Below are positions 1 to 6,374 of a stretch of 6,456 nt of DNA, piece by piece. Numbering within the stretch: the first letter of the stretch is position 1; each line of letters opens with the position of its first letter. The notes under the pieces are model-generated. The model did not search any database and was not told where the DNA came from. It saw only the letters and a program-made list of their open reading frames with translations. Source of the stretch: Bacteroidota bacterium (GTDB taxonomy: Bacteria > Bacteroidota > Bacteroidia > Bacteroidales > UBA10428); contig JAGDMB010000162.1 in NCBI GenBank assembly GCA_017860375.1, forward strand, positions 1-6,456, given 5' to 3'. Made by a program: the position numbers and the translations under genes.

Positions 1-1131
1 GCCTCAAGCATACAATACCTTCTGAATATACGGAATACTCATAATGTGCCGCTTTGGATGGGTGAATCGGGGGAGAATTCCAATGCCTGGTTTACCGGAT
101 TTGTCAGGATGCTTGAACAACAGGGGATCGGATGGGCCAGCTGGCCGTATAAGAAGACCACCTCGGTGACAGGTCCCCTGACCATTCCCAAACCAGCCGG
201 ATACCAGGTGCTTCTGAATTACTGGAATGGAAATGCGGCAAAACCTACAATGGAATTTGCCTACAATGCCTTAATGGAACTTACCGACAGCCTGCGTCTG
301 GAAAACTGCATCTATCATCCCGACGTCATCCATGCATGGACTACTTTCCCTTCCGATGACAAAGCCATTCCTTTCCTTGATCACCGGTTGCCGGGCAGGA
401 TTTTCTGTGTCGATTACGATATGGGCACTCAGTATACCACTTATGCGGATACGGACTTCCAGAATGTTTCGGGATCGGCAGGTGGTACTACCTGGAATTC
501 AGGAGGAAGATACCGGAATGACGGCGTGGATATCGAAGCATGCAGTGACGGCATAACAAACGGTTACAACGTCGGATGGACCAATGCCGGTGAATGGATG
601 GAATACACCGTGGAGCTCACGGAAAGCGAAAGCTTTATTGCGTCTGTGCGCTATGCCGGTCTGAGTGCAACCGGGAAGATCCGTCTTGCCATTGACCAAA
701 CCGGTGTTACCGGTTCAGTGGAACTGCCTCCTACCGGTGGATGGCAAAACTGGAAAACACAGGTCCTGGGCAGTTTCCTTCTCCAGGAAGGAAAACATAC
801 CCTGAGGGTGACAACGGAAACATCGGGCTATAACCTGAATTATCTTGATTTTACTTTAGGTACAGGCATCCGTGAGGACAACACCGCTGATGACCCGGTA
901 TTTTCGGTGATTTTTGATCCTTCTTCCTCCTGTCCGGTTATTCAGGCCGGTCAGGGGAATGAAATACAGTATAAAATTGAATTGTATGATCTTTCGGGTA
1001 AAAAAATCCTTTCGGATCATTTTACCGGTTCTTACCGTCTGGGACCCAATCTGCCTCCCGGCTTTTATCTGGTGGCTGTCGGTAACGGAACGGCATACAG
1101 CACGCAAAAAATAATCATTAACAACCCATAA
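1..1131 (+). CDS. GH5-type glycoside hydrolase, C-terminal part, with CBM6 and T9SS sorting domain (5' truncated)
   Basis: The reading frame is open to base 1, so the true start lies upstream; the GTG at 46 lies inside the domain and is not the start. Visible are 376 codons. The first part is the end of a GH5-like (beta/alpha)8 barrel: the stretch PLWMGESGEN resembles the beta-7 nucleophile motif, with the likely catalytic Glu at bases 64-66, followed by WASWPYKK. Roughly bases 385-861 encode a CBM6-like beta-sandwich, with NVGWTNAGEWMEYTV and the late YNLNYLDF strand typical of the family. From about 892 to the stop is a T9SS tail (YDLSGKKIL, PPGFYLV, QKIIIN), in which the usual YPNP motif is degenerate (FDPS). 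The product is expected to be exported by type IX secretion and to cut a beta-glycan, perhaps beta-glucan given the GH16 neighbour. The subfamily and exact substrate cannot be read from the sequence. Only 4 bases separate it from the GH16 gene, so co-transcription is likely. Confidence 0.85.
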   Translation, partial: ASSIQYLLNIRNTHNVPLWMGESGENSNAWFTGFVRMLEQQGIGWASWPYKKTTSVTGPLTIPKPAGYQVLLNYWNGNAAKPTMEFAYNALMELTDSLRLENCIYHPDVIHAWTTFPSDDKAIPFLDHRLPGRIFCVDYDMGTQYTTYADTDFQNVSGSAGGTTWNSGGRYRNDGVDIEACSDGITNGYNVGWTNAGEWMEYTVELTESESFIASVRYAGLSATGKIRLAIDQTGVTGSVELPPTGGWQNWKTQVLGSFLLQEGKHTLRVTTETSGYNLNYLDFTLGTGIREDNTADDPVFSVIFDPSSSCPVIQAGQGNEIQYKIELYDLSGKKILSDHFTGSYRLGPNLPPGFYLVAVGNGTAYSTQKIIINNP

Positions 1132-1135
1132 GAAA

Positions 1136-3145
1136 ATGAAAAAAATCCGAAACCTTTTTTTTATTGTACCCTTGATTTTTGCACCTGTCCTGTCGATGGG
1201 ACAGTGCAACGAACTGGTATGGGCGGATGAATTCGATCAGGATGGATTGCCCGATTCCACCCGGTGGAGTTATAATGTCGGCGGCGGCGGATGGGGCAAC
1301 AGCGAGTTGCAGTATTACACCGACAAGCGGATGGAGAATGCCCGTGTGGAGGACGGAAAGCTCATCATTGAAGCCATAAAGGAATCCTACCAGGGCAGCG
1401 CGTATACTTCTGCCCGGCTGGTATCAAAGCTGAAAGGCGACTGGTTGAATTGTACCGTGGAAGCGCGGGCCAAATTACCCGGAGGAAAGGGCACCTGGGC
1501 TGCCATCTGGATGCTGTCCACCGACCAGTCATACGGTTCATGGCCCGCCAGTGGTGAAATTGACATCATGGAATACGTCGGATATGACGTTGGAAAGATT
1601 TACGGAACCATCCACACCAAGGCTTATAATCACACCCTGGGAACACAGAAAGGAGGAAACACAACGTTAACCGATGAAACCGACACTTTTCACGTGTACA
1701 AGATGACCTGGACGCAGGAAAAAATTGAGTTCTATGTAGACAATACGAAATATTATACCTTCAATAATCCGCATATCGACTACACCACCTGGCCCTTCGA
1801 CAAACGGTTCCACCTTATCATGAACCTTGCCGTGGGAGGCAGCTGGGGCGGATCACAGGGTGTGGATCCGACGGCTTTTCCGGCCCGCATGGAGGTTGAT
1901 TATGTGAGGGTTTACCAGGAGTCGCAGGACCTGTCTATACACGGACCCGCTACGGTATTCCCCATGGAGGAGGACGTGCATTTTTTTCTATACCACGACC
2001 AGGAAGCCAGTTATTCCTGGTCGTTGAAAGGGGACGGTGAATTCACCTCTCCGACTGACTCCAGCGAGGTAACGGTTCGCTGGGGATGTACGGCTGACAC
2101 AATCCTTTGTCATTTAGTTACGGCTTGCAGTGAATACGACCTTGCTTACCCTGTTGCAACAGCTGCTTATGCCCTTGACGGACCTTATTTTGTAGAACCC
2201 CTGCAGGAAAACGTATTGCTGAAAGCACCGGCACTTGCAGGTACAACCTATACCTGGACGGTTCCGGAAGATGCAACAATCACCGATGGGCAGGGGAATG
2301 ACTCGCTGGTCTTCACCTGGGGTGAAAATCCCGGAATCGTTGTGCTTTCCATAGAAAATGTTTGCGGCACGGATACCTTAGACCGGAAATTGCGATTTTA
2401 TGGTCAATATGCTTATCCCAACCCCGACATACCCCACTCCATTCCCGGCATAATCAATGCAACCGACTATGATTTCGGAGGCGAAGGAGTTGCCTACCAT
2501 GATGCCGAAACAGCCAACCAGGGAGCCGGACCCAGGGAAGAGGAAGGGGTGGATACGGAATACGGCGACAACGGCATTGCCAATGTCGGATGGATATCCT
2601 CCGGCGAATGGCTTGAGTATACCATTCATGTTCCACAGGATGAACAGTATGATGCCGGGTTGCGCATAGCGAGCAACAGCTCTGCCAGGGGCCCCCTGCG
2701 AATGCTGATCAACGGCGAGGAGCGCGTGGCCGAAATCGAAATGCCGTTTACCGGATCCTGGAGCCAGTTCAAAACGGTAGTTGTCCATGATATCCAATTT
2801 TATGCCACCGACACAATATTGCGGTTTGAAACCGGTGCAGGCGGATTTAACCTGGGCAACATTACCATCGAAACTGAACTGCCTGACGCACTAAAGGAAA
2901 TCCGGCACGGTTCGGTGTCCGTCTATCCCAATCCCGTGTCAGGAAAGGTCTATGTCAGCAGTGACCGGAGGATACAGCAGATTAGTCTGAAAGACCTTGC
3001 CGGTAAAACGCTTTTGGAAATCCGATCCTTTCAGCAATCTGGAAATGCCAACCTGGACCTTTCCGGTTTCCGGTCCGGTCTGTACTTCATTCACTTTTTA
3101 TTCGACGACAATTACGAAGAGACCGTTAAAATTGTCCACTGGTAA
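1136..3145 (+). CDS. GH16 endo-beta-1,3-glucanase (laminarinase-like) with two PKD-like modules, CBM6 and T9SS tail
   Basis: This 669-residue secreted enzyme starts with a signal peptide (MKK, hydrophobic stretch at 7-20, cleavage probably near SMGQ at 20-23). Residues about 25-262 form the GH16 jelly roll: LVWADEFD at the start, WGNSELQYYT, and the catalytic GEIDIMEYVG, with nucleophile Glu141, Asp143 and acid/base Glu146. NLAVGGSWGG and a final VDYVRVYQ follow. The ExDxxE form, with the Met bulge, fits the laminarinase/lichenase branch, so hydrolysis of internal beta-1,3 (or mixed-linkage) glucan bonds is expected. Two PKD/Ig-like modules follow (about 263-346 and 347-424; YSWSL at 293 and YTWTV at 372). 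A CBM6 module covers about 436-580 (NVGWISSGEWLEYTI, FNLGNITIE). The T9SS tail at about 588-669 has YPNP, LKDLAGKTLL and GLYFIHF. The protein should be surface-attached or released through type IX secretion. The ATG in an A-rich context, 4 bases after the upstream stop, suggests translation coupled to the GH5 gene. Confidence 0.93.
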   Translation: MKKIRNLFFIVPLIFAPVLSMGQCNELVWADEFDQDGLPDSTRWSYNVGGGGWGNSELQYYTDKRMENARVEDGKLIIEAIKESYQGSAYTSARLVSKLKGDWLNCTVEARAKLPGGKGTWAAIWMLSTDQSYGSWPASGEIDIMEYVGYDVGKIYGTIHTKAYNHTLGTQKGGNTTLTDETDTFHVYKMTWTQEKIEFYVDNTKYYTFNNPHIDYTTWPFDKRFHLIMNLAVGGSWGGSQGVDPTAFPARMEVDYVRVYQESQDLSIHGPATVFPMEEDVHFFLYHDQEASYSWSLKGDGEFTSPTDSSEVTVRWGCTADTILCHLVTACSEYDLAYPVATAAYALDGPYFVEPLQENVLLKAPALAGTTYTWTVPEDATITDGQGNDSLVFTWGENPGIVVLSIENVCGTDTLDRKLRFYGQYAYPNPDIPHSIPGIINATDYDFGGEGVAYHDAETANQGAGPREEEGVDTEYGDNGIANVGWISSGEWLEYTIHVPQDEQYDAGLRIASNSSARGPLRMLINGEERVAEIEMPFTGSWSQFKTVVVHDIQFYATDTILRFETGAGGFNLGNITIETELPDALKEIRHGSVSVYPNPVSGKVYVSSDRRIQQISLKDLAGKTLLEIRSFQQSGNANLDLSGFRSGLYFIHFLFDDNYEETVKIVHW

Positions 3146-4339
3146 ATGAACGATCTGTTCCATCAGGATATTAAAAAACCAGCCCTGACAGGCTTGTTTT
3201 TCCTTTTTTTTCTGTGGGGTGCTTTAACCTGCCTGAATTCCATTATCATTCCGCACCTCGAAAAGCTTTTTGTTTTTAAGGATGCCTCTGCCTTCAGTTT
3301 TGCCAATGCCTTCTTCGGTTCCTATCTGATCATGGCAATCCCTTCAGCCTGGCTGATCCGGTTCACCGGTTATAAAAGAAGTATGATTCTCGGTCTGCTT
3401 ATTTCTGCCCTGGGGACCATTTTATTTGTTTTTGCCTCGAAATACGTTTCGTATGCTGTTTTTATCACCGGATTTGTGATCCTTGCTACCGGCATCACAC
3501 TGATCCAGGTAGTCGCCAACACTTACGTCAGCATTGCAGGTGAGAAGAAATTCGCATCCTCCAGGTTAAGTCTTGCGCAGGCCATCAATTCATTGGGATA
3601 TGTACTTGTGCTGACCACCCCTTTCAATCCTGTTTCAACGGGTCAGGAAAGTATTGTGAATATCGCCCGGAATGTGCAGCAGCCTTATCTGATTATAGCC
3701 ATACTGATTGTTTTTGTCTCACTTGTATACACCCGGATGCAGTTCCCCGGTAATTCACTTAGCCTTCAAAAGGAATCCGGGGAAGGATTCCTCCGTAACC
3801 GCGGATTGTACATAGCCGCAGCCGCTATATTCTTTTACGTGGGCGCTGAGCTTACGGTAAGCCGTATCATTCAGTTTTCCTTTTCGGACAAGTATTCATC
3901 CCTGCTGATTACCGTTATGCTGCTGTGTTACTGGGGAGGGATGATGATTGGAAGATTTGCCGGTTCCGCCATTTTCCACCGTCTTTCACCGGCCGGAGTG
4001 CTTCTGATCAACAGTTTAGCTTGCATTCTCCTCGTAGCCACCGCCGGCTTCCTTCCACAGGGTTTGATGATCGGGTTTCTCATCGTGCTGGGGCTTTTCA
4101 ATTCCATTATGTTCCCGGTACTCTTTGCATGCGGTATTCACCAGTCAGGCCATGCATCGTGTTTTCACGGAGCCATCCTCATAATGGCCATTTCAGGAGG
4201 CGCACTGATACCCGCACTGCATGATCCGATTGCACTGCATTTTGGTTTCAGGGCTTCCCTTCTCCTGCTGATCGTATGTTACTTTATCATTGCGGCAGCA
4301 GGGTATTACCTCCATAGCAGATCAACAGCAAAAGAATAA
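3146..4339 (+). CDS. MFS sugar transporter of the FucP/GluP family (sugar:H+ symporter)
   Basis: This 397-residue membrane protein has about 12 hydrophobic segments (about 13-34, 48-71, 77-96, 101-125, 143-160, 180-197, 221-240, 252-275, 284-303, 306-329, 338-357, 369-390). Family marks from the fucose/glucose-galactose permease group are FFLWGALTCLNSIIIPHL in helix 1, FANAFFGSYLI in helix 2, a QVxANxYVS stretch at 121-129, ASSRLSLAQAINSLG at 137-150 and FFYVGAELTV at 229-238. It would carry a monosaccharide, probably glucose if the upstream enzymes cut beta-glucan, across the inner membrane with protons; the substrate is inferred from context. The usual ANPYV is ANTYV here, and the segment after NSLG lacks the Ala-Pro-Gly-rich sequence I remember from relatives, so a changed specificity is possible. 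The ATG directly abuts the GH16 stop (TAAATG), which indicates operon membership and likely translational coupling. It is followed by a convergent gene. Confidence 0.88.
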   Translation: MNDLFHQDIKKPALTGLFFLFFLWGALTCLNSIIIPHLEKLFVFKDASAFSFANAFFGSYLIMAIPSAWLIRFTGYKRSMILGLLISALGTILFVFASKYVSYAVFITGFVILATGITLIQVVANTYVSIAGEKKFASSRLSLAQAINSLGYVLVLTTPFNPVSTGQESIVNIARNVQQPYLIIAILIVFVSLVYTRMQFPGNSLSLQKESGEGFLRNRGLYIAAAAIFFYVGAELTVSRIIQFSFSDKYSSLLITVMLLCYWGGMMIGRFAGSAIFHRLSPAGVLLINSLACILLVATAGFLPQGLMIGFLIVLGLFNSIMFPVLFACGIHQSGHASCFHGAILIMAISGGALIPALHDPIALHFGFRASLLLLIVCYFIIAAAGYYLHSRSTAKE

Positions 4340-4396
4340 AGCCTGCCCGCTCCTGTTTAAGGGTCCAGAAAAAAACGGGTTCCTGCAGGCTGTTTA

Positions 4397-4412
4397 TGAA
4401 GATGTGAAGATT
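4397..4412 (+). repeat. Two direct octamers (TGAAGATG, TGAAGATT)
   Basis: Two adjacent 8-base units differ only in the last base and lie 5 bases before the large inverted repeat. The unit TGAAGATT is a circular permutation of the octamers in the longer array at 6324-6371 read on the minus strand. Two copies could arise by chance; the match to the other array is what makes it worth listing. Confidence 0.4.
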
Positions 4413-4417
4413 TAGCC

Positions 4418-4457
4418 GATACCCTGACAGGGTGTCAAGACACCCTGTCAGGGTATC
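4418..4457. repeat. Perfect 19-bp inverted repeat between convergent genes, possible bidirectional terminator
   Basis: The arms at 4418-4436 and 4439-4457 are exact reverse complements separated by only AA. Each arm contains a smaller palindrome, ACCCTG-A-CAGGGT on the left and ACCCTG-T-CAGGGT on the right, so the RNA could fold as one long hairpin or as two short ones. The repeat lies between the MFS gene and tolC, starting 4 bases beyond the tolC stop on the minus strand, which suits a shared terminator or an mRNA 3'-end stabiliser. No T-run follows on either strand (plus: CCCTATTATAAT; minus: GGCTAAATCTTC), so classic intrinsic termination is not well supported. A dispersed palindromic repeat is the main alternative. 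Confidence 0.75.
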
Positions 4458-4461
4458 CCTA

Positions 4462-5805
4462 TTATAATACGATCGGATTCCCCATGTAGAAGTCGAGGAT
4501 CTTCAACCGGAAAATATATTTGTACTTTGCCTGGATCATCGCAGATTCAGCGGTTATAAGGTTGTTTTTGGTAACGTTGAAATCAACCGAATTCATCAAT
4601 CCGACCTCCAGTTTCTGTTGCGCATATTTGAAGGCTTCCTGGTTTGATTTTACCGCTTCCATGCTGGAATTATACTCTTCCATGGCAGCCCGTGCATCCG
4701 CATGGGCCTGCTGTATTTCCTTATACAGGCCAAGCTTGGCCTGATCGAGCATCAGCTGTGTATTCATCACACCTAATTTTGCGTTGCTGATGCTGTTTTT
4801 AACCTGCAGACGGTTAAACAGGGGAACGGTTATGCCAATTCCCACCTGTTTATTGAAGTAATCCTTTAATTGGGTACCAAAGGGATAATCGGCTGTCGGA
4901 TTTAAGACATCGGTTGCCAGAGCTGAATAATAGGAATACAACCCCCCGTTAATACCGATGGACGGAGAAACCTGCCCCCACGCTTTTGCGAGATCTTTTT
5001 CCGCACTTTTCAGTTCAAATTCGGCGCTCCTTATTTGCGGCATATTATCGAGAGCTTTGCCATAGATAATCTCAACACTTTGCGGTGGGGTCAACAATTC
5101 CACTTCAAGATTTTCCGGAATCACAATATCAAATCCTTCTGCCGAGTCAAGATCAAGATACTGCGTCATATCAAGGTAGGCAATTTCAAGGACATTCAAT
5201 TGATTCACCAGCGCAAGCTTATCGTTTGATTCCTGGGCCTTAATGGCAAAATATTCGCCCTGGGCCACATTGCCAACCTCCATCAGTTTCCTCGTCCTTT
5301 CTGCCTGAAGCGAAGTAACCTCAAGCTTATTCCTGGCAACATCCACCTGTTCCTTGGCAAATAGGATATTCAGATAGCCAAGGGTCAGGTTCATGGCAAT
5401 ATCATTTTTCGTTTTCTCGAGGTCGGACTGACTCTGCAGAAATTTGTATTTCTTTTGTTTAATATCATTTAATATCGTCAATCCTGCAAAAACATTCAAA
5501 TTGCTGTTGACACCCATACTACCCGACCAATAGCTTTCGTTCACATACCGGGGAATTTCCTTAGAATTATCGATCGTTTTACCCGAGCTGAAGGAATGAT
5601 TCCACTGTCCGTTCAGATTGGGCAATGTGCTGAATTTCGACTGCGTAAAATTATTCTTATTATAATCCACGTTCAGCTCCTGCCTTTTTATCTGCAAATT
5701 GTTTTCATAGGCATAATTGATGCATTCTTCCAGCGACCATTTTTTCTGGGGATATGCATTGACGAAAAGGAGTAATGCCAGGGAAACGAGAAATGTTTTT
5801 TTCAT
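4462..5805 (-). CDS. tolC: TolC-family outer-membrane efflux protein
   Basis: The 447-residue product has a signal peptide (MKKTFLVSLALLLFVNAYPQ, cleavage near residue 20) followed by WSLEECINYAYENNLQI, the usual opening of Bacteroidota TolC proteins. The TolC double repeat is visible. Each half has a beta-hairpin strand region (SMGVNSNLNVFAG at 96-108; GIGITVPLFNRL at 322-333) and long Ala/Gln/Lys-rich helices. The helix-tip motifs also repeat: RKLMEVGNVAQGEYFAIKAQ at 172-191 and QKLEVGLMNSVDFNVTKNNL at 397-416. The length fits the family. It should form a trimeric outer-membrane and periplasmic channel that works with an inner-membrane ABC or RND pump and an adaptor. The ABC ATPase end at 6375-6456 on the same strand suggests an ABC-type export system. 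The start lies 42 bases after the stop of the small upstream gene, behind an A/T-rich leader without a clear Shine-Dalgarno site. The symbol denotes the family, not proven orthology with E. coli TolC. Confidence 0.92.
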   Translation of the reverse strand: MKKTFLVSLALLLFVNAYPQKKWSLEECINYAYENNLQIKRQELNVDYNKNNFTQSKFSTLPNLNGQWNHSFSSGKTIDNSKEIPRYVNESYWSGSMGVNSNLNVFAGLTILNDIKQKKYKFLQSQSDLEKTKNDIAMNLTLGYLNILFAKEQVDVARNKLEVTSLQAERTRKLMEVGNVAQGEYFAIKAQESNDKLALVNQLNVLEIAYLDMTQYLDLDSAEGFDIVIPENLEVELLTPPQSVEIIYGKALDNMPQIRSAEFELKSAEKDLAKAWGQVSPSIGINGGLYSYYSALATDVLNPTADYPFGTQLKDYFNKQVGIGITVPLFNRLQVKNSISNAKLGVMNTQLMLDQAKLGLYKEIQQAHADARAAMEEYNSSMEAVKSNQEAFKYAQQKLEVGLMNSVDFNVTKNNLITAESAMIQAKYKYIFRLKILDFYMGNPIVL

Positions 5806-5847
5806 GGTATAGGATGTTTAATTATATATCTTTTTGAACAGGATTCT

Positions 5848-6204
5848 TCATTTGATTTTCTTGCGGTATAAGACATGCACATGATCGGTGTTTTCCGAAG
5901 GATTGAAGATCTGAATCAGCTCCCAGCTTTTATCATAGTTTTCAATGGCTCTTTTCAGCCTGTAAATGCGGGCCAGAGAACGCTCGACCGGTTCTGAAAG
6001 AGACGAGAACTCATCCTCTGCCTCCCAGGGAAAGGATTCAACCCTGAAATCATACTTCAGCTTGCGGCCTTTCAGGGTAACCTCTACCTCGGCCTTTTCA
6101 TCTTCCTTAAGGTAAGGAACGGGAATGCATAATTCTTTCATAGCCTCTACCTCGGCCTTTTCATCTTCCTTAAGGTAAGGAACGGGAATGCATAATTCTT
6201 TCAT
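5848..6204 (-). CDS. Small hypothetical protein with duplicated N-terminal 21 residues
   Basis: The product is 118 residues, with no signal peptide or membrane segment, so probably cytoplasmic. I cannot assign a function or a named domain with confidence. Residues 1-21 and 22-42 are the same (MKELCIPVPYLKEDEKAEVE) except for the last residue (Ala, then Val), because of an exact 63-bp DNA duplication. The rest has a strand-like part (VTLKGRKLKYDFRVESFPW, about 42-60), an acidic part (EAEDEFSSLSEPVE), a helix-like RSLARIYRLKRAIENYDKSW (74-93), and a final strand region HVHVLYRKKIK. A protein starting at the second Met (bases 6141-6139) would be 97 residues and is probably close to the ancestral form. 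That second ATG is preceded by a GAGG 8 bases upstream, but this is coding sequence and Bacteroidota rarely rely on such sites. The gene lies 42 bases before tolC on the same strand and may be co-transcribed with it; whether it has a role in efflux is unknown. Confidence 0.75.
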   Translation of the reverse strand: MKELCIPVPYLKEDEKAEVEAMKELCIPVPYLKEDEKAEVEVTLKGRKLKYDFRVESFPWEAEDEFSSLSEPVERSLARIYRLKRAIENYDKSWELIQIFNPSENTDHVHVLYRKKIK

Positions 6205-6206
6205 AG
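6081..6206. repeat. Exact tandem duplication, 2 x 63 bp, in frame
   Basis: Bases 6081-6143 and 6144-6206 are identical over 63 bases; the match breaks at both outer edges (A at 6080 against G at 6143; T at 6207 against C at 6144). The unit is exactly 21 codons, so the frame of the small minus-strand gene is kept and its start codon is doubled. Zero divergence points to a recent event or an assembly error. Confidence 0.97.
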
Positions 6207-6231
6207 TATTATAATTTAATCATTCAAACCC

Positions 6232-6327
6232 ACCCCTGCCCCTCCAGGGAGGGGAACTTTTTCGTACCTGCCCCCTCCAGGGAGGGGAACTTTTTCGCAC
6301 CTGACCTCTTCGGGGAGGGGGACCTTC
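6232..6327. repeat. Tandem GC-rich palindromic repeats, two near-identical units and a diverged third
   Basis: The units are about 33-34 bases: 6232-6265, 6266-6298 and a diverged copy at 6299-6327. Units 1 and 2 share an unbroken 26-base core (6239-6264 and 6272-6297) with the hairpin CCCCTCCAGGGAGGGG followed by AACTTTTTCG. The third copy has CCTCTTCGGGGAGG in the same place and lacks the T-run. The array lies between the ABC gene end and the small gene on the minus strand. On the plus strand, units 1 and 2 look like hairpin plus T5 terminators, but no plus-strand gene precedes them. Short palindromic intergenic repeats of this general look are, from memory, common in Bacteroidota. Confidence 0.85.
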
Positions 6328-6371
6328 AAATCTTCAAACCTTCAAATTTTCAAACTTTCAAACTTTCAAAC
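6324..6371. repeat. Six tandem octamers of the type (C/T)TTCAAA(C/T)
   Basis: The sequence divides exactly into CTTCAAAT, CTTCAAAC, CTTCAAAT and three copies of TTTCAAAC, followed by a partial TTC that touches the ABC gene stop codon at 6375. On the minus strand it reads GTTTGAAA x3, ATTTGAAG, GTTTGAAG, ATTTGAAG directly after that stop. The three identical units are at the ABC-gene end, and the more varied ones adjoin the GC-rich palindromes. No function is evident; slippage-prone repeat DNA is the simplest reading. Confidence 0.9.
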
Positions 6372-6374
6372 TTC

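Noticed and set aside
46..48. GTG as the start of the GH5-type gene
   Set aside because: The same frame is open to base 1 and the codons before it read as enzyme sequence; a start here would remove most of the catalytic barrel.
1196..1207. Lipoprotein signal (lipobox) in the GH16 protein at Cys24
   Set aside because: The residue before Cys is Gln, which does not fit the lipobox; a signal peptidase I site near SMGQ together with a T9SS tail is more consistent.
856..1209. 117-codon minus-strand open frame across the GH5/GH16 junction
   Set aside because: It is antisense to the T9SS tail and the next gene's signal peptide, both clearly coding on the plus strand.
2378..2797. 139-codon minus-strand open frame inside the GH16 gene
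   Set aside because: It is the antisense shadow of the well-supported CBM6 coding region and has no recognisable domain.
4341..4390. Terminator hairpin GCCTGC...GCAGGC after the MFS gene
   Set aside because: The stem is only 6 bp with a 38-base loop and no T-run follows; chance is likely.
5806..5847. Promoter between the small gene and tolC
   Set aside because: The 42-bp gap is A/T-rich, but I see no convincing Bacteroidota -7 (TAnnTTTG) and -33 (TTTG) pair at proper spacing.
6232..6371. CRISPR array
   Set aside because: The 33-bp units directly follow one another with no unique spacers, and the octamers are simple tandem repeats.
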